NCBI RefSeq assembly: GCF_007859655.1 | Contig: NZ_CP042304.1 | Span: 1,302,001 to 1,366,000, forward strand | Length of the DNA: 64,000 bases | Direction: 5' to 3' | Source: Devosia ginsengisoli | GTDB taxonomy: Bacteria > Pseudomonadota > Alphaproteobacteria > Rhizobiales > Devosiaceae | Shown here: in pieces, positions 55,328 to 63,682 of the stretch | Numbering within the stretch: position 1 is the first letter of the stretch | Layout of the letters: the number at the start of each line of letters is the position of its first letter | Notes under the pieces: generated by a model | The model's input: the letters and a program-made list of their open reading frames with translations, nothing else | Told to the model about the DNA's origin: nothing | Database searches by the model: none | Program-made: the position numbers and the translations under genes

Positions 55328-56641
55328 TCATTCCTCCCCCCGCTTGGCTGCTCGCAGGCGTTCGAAATAGTCGATGCGCTTTTTCAAATCCCGCTCGAAG
55401 CCCCGCTCCACCGGTTCGTAGAATTTCTGGCGGCCGATCTTTTCGGGGAAATATTCCTGGCCGGAAAAGGCTTCTGGCGTGTCGTGGTCGTAGATATAGC
55501 CCTCGCCATAGCCCGAGCCCTTCATCAGCTTGGTGGGAGCATTGAGGATGACCATGGGCGGCATGGGCGAGCCGGTGGATTTGGCGACGCTCACGGCGCC
55601 CTTATAGGCGGTGTAGACGGCGTTGGATTTGGGCGCCAGCGCCAGATAGACCACGACCTGCGCCAGCGACAGTTCGCCCTCGGGTGAGCCGAGCATCTGG
55701 TAGGCGTCGCGCGCCGCCACAGCCATTTGCAGGGCCTGCGGATCGGCCAGGCCAATATCTTCGGAGGCCATGCGGATGAGGCGCCGGGCGAGGAACAGCG
55801 GGTCCTCGCCGGCATCGAGCATGCGGGCGAAATAATAGAGCGCGGCATCGGGATCGGAACCGCGGATGGTCTTGTGCAGGGCCGAGATGAGATTGTAGTG
55901 GCCGTCCTGCGCCTTGTCGTAGATCGGGGCGCGGCGCTGGATGACGGTGAGCATGGTCGCCGCATCAAGCACCTCCCCCTCCTTGGCGGAGGCCAGCACC
56001 TCCTCCACGAGGCCCAGCAAGGCGCGGCCATCGCCATCGGCGAGGGTGAGCAGGGTCTGGCGGGCTTCGGCATCGAGCGGCAGGGCCGCACCGGTCAGTT
56101 CCTCGGCGCGCCGCACCAGCTTTTCGAGATCGTCGAGGCCGAGCGATTCAAAGCGCAGCACCTGGCTGCGCGACAGCAAAGCCGCATTGAGCTCGAAGGA
56201 CGGGTTTTCGGTGGTGGCGCCGACCAGCACCACCGTGCCGTCCTCCATGACCGGCAGGAAGCCATCCTGCTGGGCGCGGTTGAAGCGGTGGATTTCATCG
56301 ACGAAAAGCAGGGTCTTGTGACCGCTGAGGCGTTCGAAGCGGGCCTTCTCGAACACCTTTTTGAGATCGGCCACACCGGAAAAGACCGCAGAAATCTGCT
56401 CGAACGTATAGCCGATCTGGTCAGCCAAAAGCCGCGCCACCGTGGTCTTGCCGGTGCCGGGCGGGCCCCACAGGATCAGCGAGCCGAGCCGGCCGCTGGC
56501 GATCATGCGGCGCAAGGTGCCCTCGGGGCCGAGCAGGTGCGTCTGGCCGATGACCTCGTCAAGCGAGCGCGGACGCAACTGGTCGGCCAGCGGGCGGGCG
56601 CGGTCGGTTTCGGACGAGTCGGCGGCGAAGAGATCGGACAT
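55328..56641 (-). CDS. rarA: Replication-associated recombination protein RarA (MgsA)
   Basis: 437 residues. AAA+ ATPase with Walker [18 protein letters not shown], Walker [18 protein letters not shown], sensor [11 protein letters not shown], and the RarA C-terminal tetramer domain ([40 protein letters not shown]). It acts at stalled replication forks with SSB. Confidence 0.96.
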   Translation of the reverse strand: MSDLFAADSSETDRARPLADQLRPRSLDEVIGQTHLLGPEGTLRRMIASGRLGSLILWGPPGTGKTTVARLLADQIGYTFEQISAVFSGVADLKKVFEKARFERLSGHKTLLFVDEIHRFNRAQQDGFLPVMEDGTVVLVGATTENPSFELNAALLSRSQVLRFESLGLDDLEKLVRRAEELTGAALPLDAEARQTLLTLADGDGRALLGLVEEVLASAKEGEVLDAATMLTVIQRRAPIYDKAQDGHYNLISALHKTIRGSDPDAALYYFARMLDAGEDPLFLARRLIRMASEDIGLADPQALQMAVAARDAYQMLGSPEGELSLAQVVVYLALAPKSNAVYTAYKGAVSVAKSTGSPMPPMVILNAPTKLMKGSGYGEGYIYDHDTPEAFSGQEYFPEKIGRQKFYEPVERGFERDLKKRIDYFERLRAAKRGEE

Positions 56642-56670
56642 GCTTGGGTTTTAGCTGATTGGTCGCGACC

Positions 56671-56802
56671 GTGCCACGCCCTCGTGGTTCGAGGCGCTGA
56701 AGAAGCGCACCTCACCATGAGGGCTACTTCCGGCTCGGTGTTCCAGTAGCCCTCATGGTGAGGCGGGAGCGCAGCGACCCTCGAACCACGAGGGCGTGGC
56801 AC
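56671..56802. repeat. Dispersed palindromic repeat, family A, copy 6
   Basis: Full copy with GTGCCACGCCCTCGTGGTTC and its complement at the ends, plus the CTCACCATGAGGGCTACT pair. It lies between degP and rarA on the minus strand and ends seven bases past the degP stop. Confidence 0.92.
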
Positions 56803-56808
56803 TTATCC

Positions 56809-58272
56809 CTACCCGCTCACGATGCTTCGCGTCACCCTGCCGTCGCGCTGCAAGATGATTTGCCAGGTGCGGACGCGCTGGTTGGCGGTCTGGCTGAAGG
56901 CGCCAGCCGTGTCCATGGGGATGTCGTTGAGCGCCAGGATGACATCATCGACGCGCAGGCCCATGCGGTCGGCGGGCGAGCCGGGTTCGATGGCGGTGAT
57001 GATGACGCCGCTGGCGTCGTAAGGCAGGCCCTTGGCCTCAGCCAGGGCCGCATCGAGCTGGCGAACGCTGGTGCCGGCGAAGCGGGAATTGCCGGTGATC
57101 GTGGCCAGCATGTCGTCGGCAACGGAAGGCGCGGGCTCTACGGTGAAGGCAATGGTCTCGCTGGCCCCGCCGCGCAGGCGTTCCAACTGGGTGGCTTGGC
57201 CGATCGGCTTGGTGGCGAGGCGGAAATTGAAGGCGCTGGGATCGTCCACCGCCACGCCATCGACGCTGAGGATCACATCGCCGGCCACGAAGCCGGCGCG
57301 GGCCGCCGGACCGTCGGGCGCCACTTCGGCGATCAGCGCACCATGTGGCGCGGTCATGCCCAGGCTCGAGGCGATATCCGACGTCACCGCCTGCATCTTG
57401 GCGCCGAACCAGGGCCGCACGATCTCGCCGCCGGTCACGCCGGCATCGGCCACCAGGCGCGCCATATTGGCCGGAATGGCGAAGCCGATGCCGACAGAGC
57501 CGCCGCTTTGCGAATAGATGGCGGTATTGATGCCCACCAGATGCCCGTCGAGATCGACCAGGGCGCCGCCGGAATTGCCGGGATTGATGGCCGCATCGGT
57601 CTGGATGAAGAATTCGTAGTCCGAGCTTTCGACCCCGGTACGGGCCAGAGCCGAGACGATGCCCGACGTGACGGTCTGGCCGACGCCAAAGGGATTGCCG
57701 ATGGCCAGCACCAGGTCACCCACCAGCAGGGCATCGGAATCGGCGAAGGTGATGGCGGGAAACGTGGCGTCGCCCGGCTCGCGGATGCGCAGCACGGCAA
57801 GGTCGGTCTGGGCATCCTCGATGACCACATCGACGGCGAATTCCCGCCCGTCGGCCAGAGCGATGCGCACATCGGTGGCCCCTTCGATGACATGCCTGTT
57901 GGTGAGGATCACCCCGCTCGCATCGACGATGACGCCGGAGCCGAGCGCGCGGGATTCCCGCGGGCGACTCTGGAACTGGCCTTCGCCAAAAAAGCGGGAG
58001 AAGAACGGATCGCTGGCAAAAGGCGACACGGCCTGCTGCTCGACGCGCGTCGCATAGACATTGACCACCGAAGGTGCCACCTCGCGCACGACAGGGGCGA
58101 AGCTGAGCTTGATCTGGGTATCGCTTTGCGGGACCTGGCTCGGTGCCGGCGCCGGGGCGGCGAGTTCTGCCTGGGCCACGCTGGGCGCATTCCAGGGGGA
58201 GAAGGCCAGGGTGCCGCCAATGGCCAGAACCATCACCGTGCCGGCCGCCAGCCATAGTGTGCGCATGTTCAT
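56809..58272 (-). CDS. DegP/HtrA-type periplasmic serine protease with two PDZ domains
   Basis: 487 residues. A signal anchor (TLWLAAGTVMVLAIGGTLAF) precedes a trypsin-like domain with the triad His in ILTNRHVIEGATD, Asp in EDAQTDLAVLRI and Ser in NPGNSGGALVDLDG. Two PDZ domains follow (about residues 275-365 and 385-480). It degrades misfolded envelope proteins. Its place next to rarA is conserved in Hyphomicrobiales. Confidence 0.95.
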   Translation of the reverse strand: MNMRTLWLAAGTVMVLAIGGTLAFSPWNAPSVAQAELAAPAPAPSQVPQSDTQIKLSFAPVVREVAPSVVNVYATRVEQQAVSPFASDPFFSRFFGEGQFQSRPRESRALGSGVIVDASGVILTNRHVIEGATDVRIALADGREFAVDVVIEDAQTDLAVLRIREPGDATFPAITFADSDALLVGDLVLAIGNPFGVGQTVTSGIVSALARTGVESSDYEFFIQTDAAINPGNSGGALVDLDGHLVGINTAIYSQSGGSVGIGFAIPANMARLVADAGVTGGEIVRPWFGAKMQAVTSDIASSLGMTAPHGALIAEVAPDGPAARAGFVAGDVILSVDGVAVDDPSAFNFRLATKPIGQATQLERLRGGASETIAFTVEPAPSVADDMLATITGNSRFAGTSVRQLDAALAEAKGLPYDASGVIITAIEPGSPADRMGLRVDDVILALNDIPMDTAGAFSQTANQRVRTWQIILQRDGRVTRSIVSG

Positions 58273-58449
58273 CGAACCAACCTCGCCCCAGCTTCGTTGA
58301 GGTCAGGCAAACGCCCGGAATCTGTCATGAAAATGGCATTGTCTGCGGGCGACAAATTACGACCAAATAATCGTTTGCGCCCAAGGGTGCATGGTCCTAT
58401 ATGCAGCGCTCACTTTGGCGTTCCCCTAGCCCCGAAAGGCCAGTCGTCC
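58273..58449 (+). promoter_or_regulatory. Leader region of the PLP decarboxylase gene
   Basis: 177 bases between the divergent degP and decarboxylase genes. An AT-rich part (58345-58372) could hold a promoter. Small inverted words (TGCAT…ATGCA, 58389-58405) lie near the decarboxylase start. In some alphaproteobacteria a structured speF leader RNA precedes this gene type; I could not confirm that structure here. Confidence 0.3.
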
Positions 58450-59631
58450 ATGACCACCGAGCCGAAACACGTTTACCCGAACACCTCCGCGCTGATCGCC
58501 GCGGAAGCGCCGGACTTTCCGGCTTTCCTGTTCTCCGAACGTGAGTTCCACAGGGCCATCAAGGTGTTCAAGAAGGGGTTCGACGGCCTGCTGACCTATG
58601 CGGTCAAGTGCAACCCCTCGCCGCACATCATCGCGCAACTGCATCAGGAAGGCCTCAAGGCCTTCGACGTGGCCTCCAATACGGAAATGGAGCTGGTGCG
58701 CGACCATGCGCCCGGCGCGGTGATGCATTACAACAACCCGATCAAGAACAAGCGCGAGATCGAACGCGCTTATGAAGAATTCGGCGTTCGCAGCTTCACC
58801 ATCGACCACCCCCAGCAGCTCGACCAGCTCGCCGCCGTGGTGTCGCCGTCGCGCGATGTGGAAGTGACCACCCGCTTCAAGGCCGGCAAGGCGCTCAAAT
58901 CCTATGACTTCGGCATCAAGTTCGGCGTGATGGAACAGGGTGCGGCCGAAATCGTCACCGCGGTCGAGAAGATGGGCTATACGCCCAGCCTGTGCTTCCA
59001 TGTCGGCAGCCAGTGCGAAGACGCCTATGCCTATGAGCGCCATATCGCAGCGGCAGCGCGCATCGTGGAAGAGAGCGGCATCGAGCTCAAGCGCCTCAAT
59101 ATCGGTGGCGGCTATCCGGCCCCCTACCCGACCAGCGAAGCCCCGCCGATGGACTATTATTTCGAAACCATCGCCACGGCCGTGAACGATCACTTCGGCG
59201 AGAAGAACAAGCCCGAGCTGATCATCGAGCCGGGCCGCGCGCTTGTCACGTCCTCGACGTCTCTGCTGCTGCGCGTAAAACATCAGCGCGGCGGCCAGTC
59301 GGTCTATGTCAATGACGGCGCCTATGGCAGCCTGATGGAAGTCAAGTTCATGCATTTCACGCCGCCGGTGCGCGTCTGGCGCGGCCCGCGCGTGCATGAC
59401 AATGATGCCCAGTTCTCCGAATTCACCATCTGGGGGCCCACCTGCGACAGCTATGACGTGCTGCCCCAGGTCTTCACCCTGCCCTCCGATATCGATGAGG
59501 ACGACTGGATCGAGTTCGGCCTGATGGGCGCCTATACCCAGGCATCGCTGACCCCGTTCAACGGCTTCGACCGCCGCGACCAGTTCTGGGTCGAGGACGT
59601 CTATACCGGCAAGGACCAGCAGCCGGAATAA
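58450..59631 (+). CDS. Ornithine/lysine decarboxylase family (group IV, PLP-dependent)
   Basis: 393 residues, alanine-racemase-fold decarboxylase. The PLP lysine is in LLTYAVKCNPSPH (about residue 53); other motifs are LCFHVGSQCEDAY, LNIGGGYPAPYPTSE, IIEPGRALVTSS and the catalytic cysteine in WGPTCDSYDVLPQ. It makes putrescine or cadaverine. Ornithine is the likelier substrate in this clade, but this is not certain. ATG 58450 (MTTEPKHVYPN) fits the family length; the frame is open upstream. A terminator follows. Confidence 0.92.
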   Translation: MTTEPKHVYPNTSALIAAEAPDFPAFLFSEREFHRAIKVFKKGFDGLLTYAVKCNPSPHIIAQLHQEGLKAFDVASNTEMELVRDHAPGAVMHYNNPIKNKREIERAYEEFGVRSFTIDHPQQLDQLAAVVSPSRDVEVTTRFKAGKALKSYDFGIKFGVMEQGAAEIVTAVEKMGYTPSLCFHVGSQCEDAYAYERHIAAAARIVEESGIELKRLNIGGGYPAPYPTSEAPPMDYYFETIATAVNDHFGEKNKPELIIEPGRALVTSSTSLLLRVKHQRGGQSVYVNDGAYGSLMEVKFMHFTPPVRVWRGPRVHDNDAQFSEFTIWGPTCDSYDVLPQVFTLPSDIDEDDWIEFGLMGAYTQASLTPFNGFDRRDQFWVEDVYTGKDQQPE

Positions 59632-59650
59632 GCCGCATGCCGGACGACAT

Positions 59651-59678
59651 GAGGCCACCTGCTCCGGCGGGTGGCCTC
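59651..59678 (+). terminator. Intrinsic terminator of the decarboxylase gene
   Basis: A 9-bp perfect stem GAGGCCACC / GGTGGCCTC with a 10-base loop, followed by TGCTTTCC, 20 bases past the stop. Confidence 0.7.
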
Positions 59679-59737
59679 TGCTTTCCGGTTACATGCATGT
59701 GCCGTCTTGTGTGGCCCGCAGGCTCGCCTAAGTGCTA

Positions 59738-59754
59738 GGTTACGAAATGTAACC
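59738..59754. promoter_or_regulatory. Palindromic operator in front of the two-domain flavin oxidoreductase
   Basis: GGTTACGAAATGTAACC: a perfect 6-bp inverted repeat with a 5-base spacer, ending 13 bases before the ATG at 59768. A repressor bound here would block transcription or initiation. No regulator gene is adjacent; the shape suits a dimeric winged-helix factor such as HxlR, which is a guess. Confidence 0.6.
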
Positions 59755-59767
59755 ATTGAGGCATGCG

Positions 59768-62029
59768 ATGACTGATTATGGCCATGAGCTGAAATTCGGC
59801 AGCTTCATCACGCCGGTGGCGCAGCAGGCCGATGCCGTGGTCGCGCTGGCGCAGATCAGCGAAGCGGCCGAGCTCGACCTGGTGACCTTCCAGGACCATC
59901 CCTATCAGGCCGACTTTCTCGATACCTGGACCCTGCTGTCCTTCGTGGCGGCCAGGACCAGCAGGATTGCCCTGGCCGGCAATGTGCTGAACCTGCCGCT
60001 GCGGCCGCCGGCCGTGCTGGCGCGGGCCGTGGCGAGCCTCGACCTGCTGTCGCATGGCCGCGCCGAACTAGGCCTGGGCGCCGGCGCCTTCTGGGACGGC
60101 GTCGAGGCGATGGGCGGCGACAAGCTATCGCCCGGCGAGGCCGTGACGGCGCTGGAAGAGGGCATGGACATCATCCGGGGCATCTGGGATGCCGGTGAGC
60201 CCGGCGGCGTGCGTTTCGAGGGCAAGCATTACCATGCCCGTGGCGCGCGGCGCGGTCCCCTGCCCGAGCACCGCATCAATATCTGGCTGGGCGCGCTCAA
60301 GCCGCGCATGCTGTCGCTGGTCGGTCGCAAGGCCGATGGCTGGCTGCCGTCGCTGAGCTATATCAAGTCGCCGACGATTGCCGAATCCAACGCCATCATC
60401 GACGGCGCGGCGACCGAGGCCGGGCGCGACCCGCGCGAAATCCGCCGCATGATCAACCTGCTGGGATCGCGGCTGGGTCCCGACGACAAGGCCGCGATGA
60501 TCGACCAGATCACCGAGCTGGCGCTGGAGCATGGCTTTTCGACCTTCATTCTGCCCGGTGACTCGCCAAACGGTATCAATATCTTCGGCAAGGAGGTTGC
60601 GCCTGCGGTTCGCGAAGCGGTGGCCAAGGCGCGCAAGGCGTCCGGCACGCCTGCGGGCGACGTGCGCAGCGCCGCGGCCTTGGCCCTGCGCAGTCCCGGT
60701 ATCGATTATGAGAGCGTGCCCGAGGGACTTGCCGCAGTCGAGCCGGGCGACCATGGCTATTCCAAAGTTCGCTCGACCTATATCTATCGCGGCGCGCCGG
60801 GGCTGGTGATCAATGCCAAATCCGTCGATGACGTCACCTCGGCTATCGCCTACGCCCGCAAGCAGGACGTGCCGCTGGCCGTGCGCAGCGGCGGCCATGG
60901 CATATCCGGACGCTCGACCAATGATGGCGGCATCGTGCTCGATGTCTCGGCGCTGAACGAGATCAGACTGCTCGATCCCGCCAGCAAGCGCGTGCGCCTC
61001 GGCCCCGGGGCGCGCTGGGGCGACGTGGCCGAACAACTGGCGCCGCATGGGCTGGGCATGAGTTCGGGCGATTACGGCAATGTCGGCGTGGGTGGCCTCG
61101 CCACCGCGGGCGGTATCGGCTGGCTGTCGCGCAAGCATGGGCTGACCATCGACCATGTCGTGGCGGCCGAGATCGCGCTGGCCGACGGCCGGCATTTGCG
61201 GACCGACAAGGACAATCATGCCGACCTGTTCTGGGCTATCCGGGGCGCCGGCGGCAATTTCGGCGTCGTCACGGCGCTGGAGCTGGAAGCCTATGACGTG
61301 GGCGACGTGGTCTTCGCACAGATCACCTATGACCTGACCGATGCCGAGGCGGTGATCCCGCGCTGGGCCGATGCGGTCATCAATGCGCCGCGCGATCTCA
61401 CCAGCTTCATGAGCATGGTGCCGGCGCGCAGCGGCAATCCGGCCATCGGCCAGGCGAGCATCGTGATCGCCAATCCCGATCCGACGGTGGCGCAGCCCAT
61501 GCTGCAGCCGTTTCTCGAAGTCGGGCCGATCCTGGGCAGCCAGGCCTTCATCATACCCTATCCCGCTCTGGTGGATTCCCAATATTCGGGGCATGACGGC
61601 CAAGGTGGCTATACCTCCCATAGCGGGCTGCTGACCACAGTGACGCCGGCCATTGCCCGCGGCATGGGCGACGCCCTGCGCAACCGCGCCACCAACTTCA
61701 TGCAGTTGCGCGCCGTTGGCGGGGCCGTCAACGACGTGGCGCCCGATGCCATGGCCTATGCCCATCGGCACCAGAACTTCGCCCTGAGCATCGGCGCCCA
61801 TGGATCGGCGACCGAGCGGCTGGAGAGCCTGTGGCCGACCTTGCAGAACGAGCTGGATGGCCTTTATATCAGCTTCGAAACCGCCACTGGGCGTGACCAC
61901 CTCGAACGCGCCTTCCCCGGCCAGACGCTGCAGCGTCTGCGGCGGCTGAAGGCAGAATACGATCCGACCGAGTTGTTCAACGCCAACTTCAACATCCCGC
62001 CGCAGGAGCGTGCTCTGGCGGCCGAATAG
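59768..62029 (+). CDS. Two-domain flavin enzyme: LLM (luciferase-like) monooxygenase fused to FAD-linked oxidase
   Basis: 753 residues. Residues about 1-290 are an LLM-type TIM barrel (LDLVTFQDHPYQADFLDTWT; GRAELGLGAGAFWDG; INIWLGALKPRMLSLVGRKA). Residues about 345-515 are a PCMH-type FAD domain with the histidine motif AVRSGGHGISGRST. The C-terminal end has a berberine-bridge-like segment (YDPTELFNANFNIPP). The second cofactor-binding cysteine of bicovalent enzymes is absent (GDYGNVGVGG), so a single histidyl-FAD link is likely. Substrate unknown. GAGG precedes the ATG. Confidence 0.88.
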   Translation: MTDYGHELKFGSFITPVAQQADAVVALAQISEAAELDLVTFQDHPYQADFLDTWTLLSFVAARTSRIALAGNVLNLPLRPPAVLARAVASLDLLSHGRAELGLGAGAFWDGVEAMGGDKLSPGEAVTALEEGMDIIRGIWDAGEPGGVRFEGKHYHARGARRGPLPEHRINIWLGALKPRMLSLVGRKADGWLPSLSYIKSPTIAESNAIIDGAATEAGRDPREIRRMINLLGSRLGPDDKAAMIDQITELALEHGFSTFILPGDSPNGINIFGKEVAPAVREAVAKARKASGTPAGDVRSAAALALRSPGIDYESVPEGLAAVEPGDHGYSKVRSTYIYRGAPGLVINAKSVDDVTSAIAYARKQDVPLAVRSGGHGISGRSTNDGGIVLDVSALNEIRLLDPASKRVRLGPGARWGDVAEQLAPHGLGMSSGDYGNVGVGGLATAGGIGWLSRKHGLTIDHVVAAEIALADGRHLRTDKDNHADLFWAIRGAGGNFGVVTALELEAYDVGDVVFAQITYDLTDAEAVIPRWADAVINAPRDLTSFMSMVPARSGNPAIGQASIVIANPDPTVAQPMLQPFLEVGPILGSQAFIIPYPALVDSQYSGHDGQGGYTSHSGLLTTVTPAIARGMGDALRNRATNFMQLRAVGGAVNDVAPDAMAYAHRHQNFALSIGAHGSATERLESLWPTLQNELDGLYISFETATGRDHLERAFPGQTLQRLRRLKAEYDPTELFNANFNIPPQERALAAE

Positions 62030-62042
62030 CCGGAGACCGCCC

Positions 62043-62606
62043 GTGTCCGACATTCCGCCGCTGGCCAGGCTGGGCCGCCGCATCATGGTCCTCGGCCTGA
62101 CCAATTCCGGCAAGTCGACGCTGACGGTGGCCCTGTCCGACAGACTGGGCATTCCGGCGGTTCACCTCGACCAGTTCCAGCATCGGCCCAACACCAATTG
62201 GGAGCCGCGCCCGGAGGCCGAGTTTGCCGCCTTGCATGACGCCGCCATAGTCGAGCCGGGCTGGATCATCGACGGCTCCTATTCCCGGGTCATGCCACAG
62301 CGCCTCGCGCGGGCCACCGGTATCATCGTGGTTACCGATAGCCTCGCCACGCGCTATCGGCGCTATTTTGCCAGGACCCTGTTCCAGAAGGAGCGGGCCG
62401 GAGCCCTCGAGGGCGGACAGGATAGCCTCAACTGGAAGATGCTACATTGGCTCTGGAAGACGCGCGACTCGATCGGCAAATACCAGCAGCTCGCGCGCGA
62501 ATCCGGGCTGCCGCATGTCTTTGCCAGCAACAAGCGGGAGCTCGACGCGCTCTACGCCGAATGGGGCCTCACGCGCCCCTGGGTTTCAACAGGCCAAGCC
62601 GGATAA
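62043..62606 (+). CDS. P-loop kinase-like protein (adenylate-kinase/topology-modulation type)
   Basis: 187 residues from a GTG at 62043 with GGAG 9-10 bases upstream. Walker A GLTNSGKSTLTVALSDRL, then VHLDQFQHRPNTNWEPRPEA and GWIIDGSYSRVMPQRLARAT, typical of small nucleoside-kinase-like P-loop proteins with the D-x-[D/H] metal region. Substrate unknown. Its 3' end overlaps the convergent SDR gene by 38 bases. Confidence 0.8.
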   Translation: MSDIPPLARLGRRIMVLGLTNSGKSTLTVALSDRLGIPAVHLDQFQHRPNTNWEPRPEAEFAALHDAAIVEPGWIIDGSYSRVMPQRLARATGIIVVTDSLATRYRRYFARTLFQKERAGALEGGQDSLNWKMLHWLWKTRDSIGKYQQLARESGLPHVFASNKRELDALYAEWGLTRPWVSTGQAG

Positions 62607-63609
62607 GGCTTTCGGCGGCGCTCAGCACCGCGTCTTCGGCGGAAATATAGGGTCGCCCCAGCAGCAGCGCGCCCTTGCTGCCGTCGAAATGCTTCTCATT
62701 GCCGATATCGTTGATGATCTGGCGCGCCGGCCCGCCGAAACGGGCGAGCAGCTTGATGATCCAGTCGGGCACATGCTTGCTGGTGATCGTCCAGTCGGGA
62801 TAGGCCCGGCGCAGGATGTCAGCGACCTCGGGAAATGGCAGGTAGCTGGCGGTGGCCAGATAGCGCTGGCCGGCGGTTTCCGGCTGCTGCAGGGCCGCGA
62901 CATGCATAGCGGCGACATCGCGCACATCGACCACCGAAAAACCGTTCGAGGGCATGGCGGGGGTGGAGCCTTCCAAGAGGCCCGAAACCATCTGCAGCGA
63001 AATGCTGGCATCGGCATCGAGCGCCGGGCCGAGGATGGCGCCGGGATGGATGGTGGTGAGCAGCAGGCCTTCGGAACGCGCATAGGCCCAGGCCGCCTGC
63101 TCGGCGCGGGTCTTGCCGACGCAATAGGCCCAGGTGAATTTCATGGCGTCGAGATCGGTGAAGTCGGCCTCGCTATAGCCGCGCTTGCCACTGGTATGGC
63201 CGTGGCCATAGCCCACCGTAGCAATGGACGAGGTCATCACCACGCGCCTGATATCGGCCGCCACGGCGAAGCGCAGCACGCGCTCGGTGCCTTCGAGCGC
63301 CGGGCCGATGACCACCTGCATATCCCGGGGCTCTTCGGCGAGGATTTGCGCAGCGACATGGGCCACGGCGTCGATCCCCTCCATGGCCTCCGCCCAGCCC
63401 TTGTCCTGCATCAGGTCGAGCCGGACGAAATCGAGGCGGGAGAGTGCCGCTTCGCCAAGCTGGCCAGCGACGGCCTGCCGCACCGCCTCCGCCCTGCCCT
63501 CGGAGCGCACCGTGCCACGCACGCTGAAGCCGGCGCGCAACAGTTCGAGCACGGTCCATTTGCCGACAAACCCATTGGCACCGGTAACCAGAACCTGACC
63601 CGTCTGCAT
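62569..63609 (-). CDS. Extended SDR, NAD(P)-dependent epimerase/dihydroflavonol-reductase type
   Basis: 346 residues. Rossmann start VLVTGANGFVGKWTVLELLR, then RRVVMTSSIATVGYGHG and the catalytic tyrosine-lysine in YCVGKTRAEQAAW; HPGAILGPALDADAS follows. Similar to aldehyde or ketone reductases acting on phenylpropanoid-like compounds in this superfamily. Substrate unknown. ATG 63609 is used. Confidence 0.87.
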   Translation of the reverse strand: MQTGQVLVTGANGFVGKWTVLELLRAGFSVRGTVRSEGRAEAVRQAVAGQLGEAALSRLDFVRLDLMQDKGWAEAMEGIDAVAHVAAQILAEEPRDMQVVIGPALEGTERVLRFAVAADIRRVVMTSSIATVGYGHGHTSGKRGYSEADFTDLDAMKFTWAYCVGKTRAEQAAWAYARSEGLLLTTIHPGAILGPALDADASISLQMVSGLLEGSTPAMPSNGFSVVDVRDVAAMHVAALQQPETAGQRYLATASYLPFPEVADILRRAYPDWTITSKHVPDWIIKLLARFGGPARQIINDIGNEKHFDGSKGALLLGRPYISAEDAVLSAAESLIRLGLLKPRGA

Positions 63610-63627
63610 CGCGATCCCCCAAAGCAA

Positions 63628-63656
63628 AAGCGGCCACGGAATGAACCGCAGCCGCC
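63628..63656 (-). terminator. Probable terminator of rplQ
   Basis: On the minus strand an imperfect stem GCGGCTGCGG / CCGTGGCCGC around TTCATT, followed by TTTTG, 27 bases past the rplQ stop. Confidence 0.65.
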
Positions 63657-63682
63657 TTCAAAAGTCTATGGAGTCGTGACGC

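Noticed and set aside
16007..56802. Possible CRISPR array among the repeated intergenic words
   Set aside because: Repeats are long palindromes scattered as single copies, not short direct repeats with regular spacers, and no cas genes are present.
56755..58426. Long plus-strand frame opposite degP and similar long antisense frames elsewhere (710-1672, 16814-18250, 49135-50046)
   Set aside because: All are mirror frames of high-GC genes; each lies entirely over a confidently identified gene.
60125..62152. 675-codon open frame on the minus strand opposite the LLM-FAD oxidase
   Set aside because: Antisense shadow; low-complexity charged composition and no recognisable motifs, while the plus strand has clear domain motifs.
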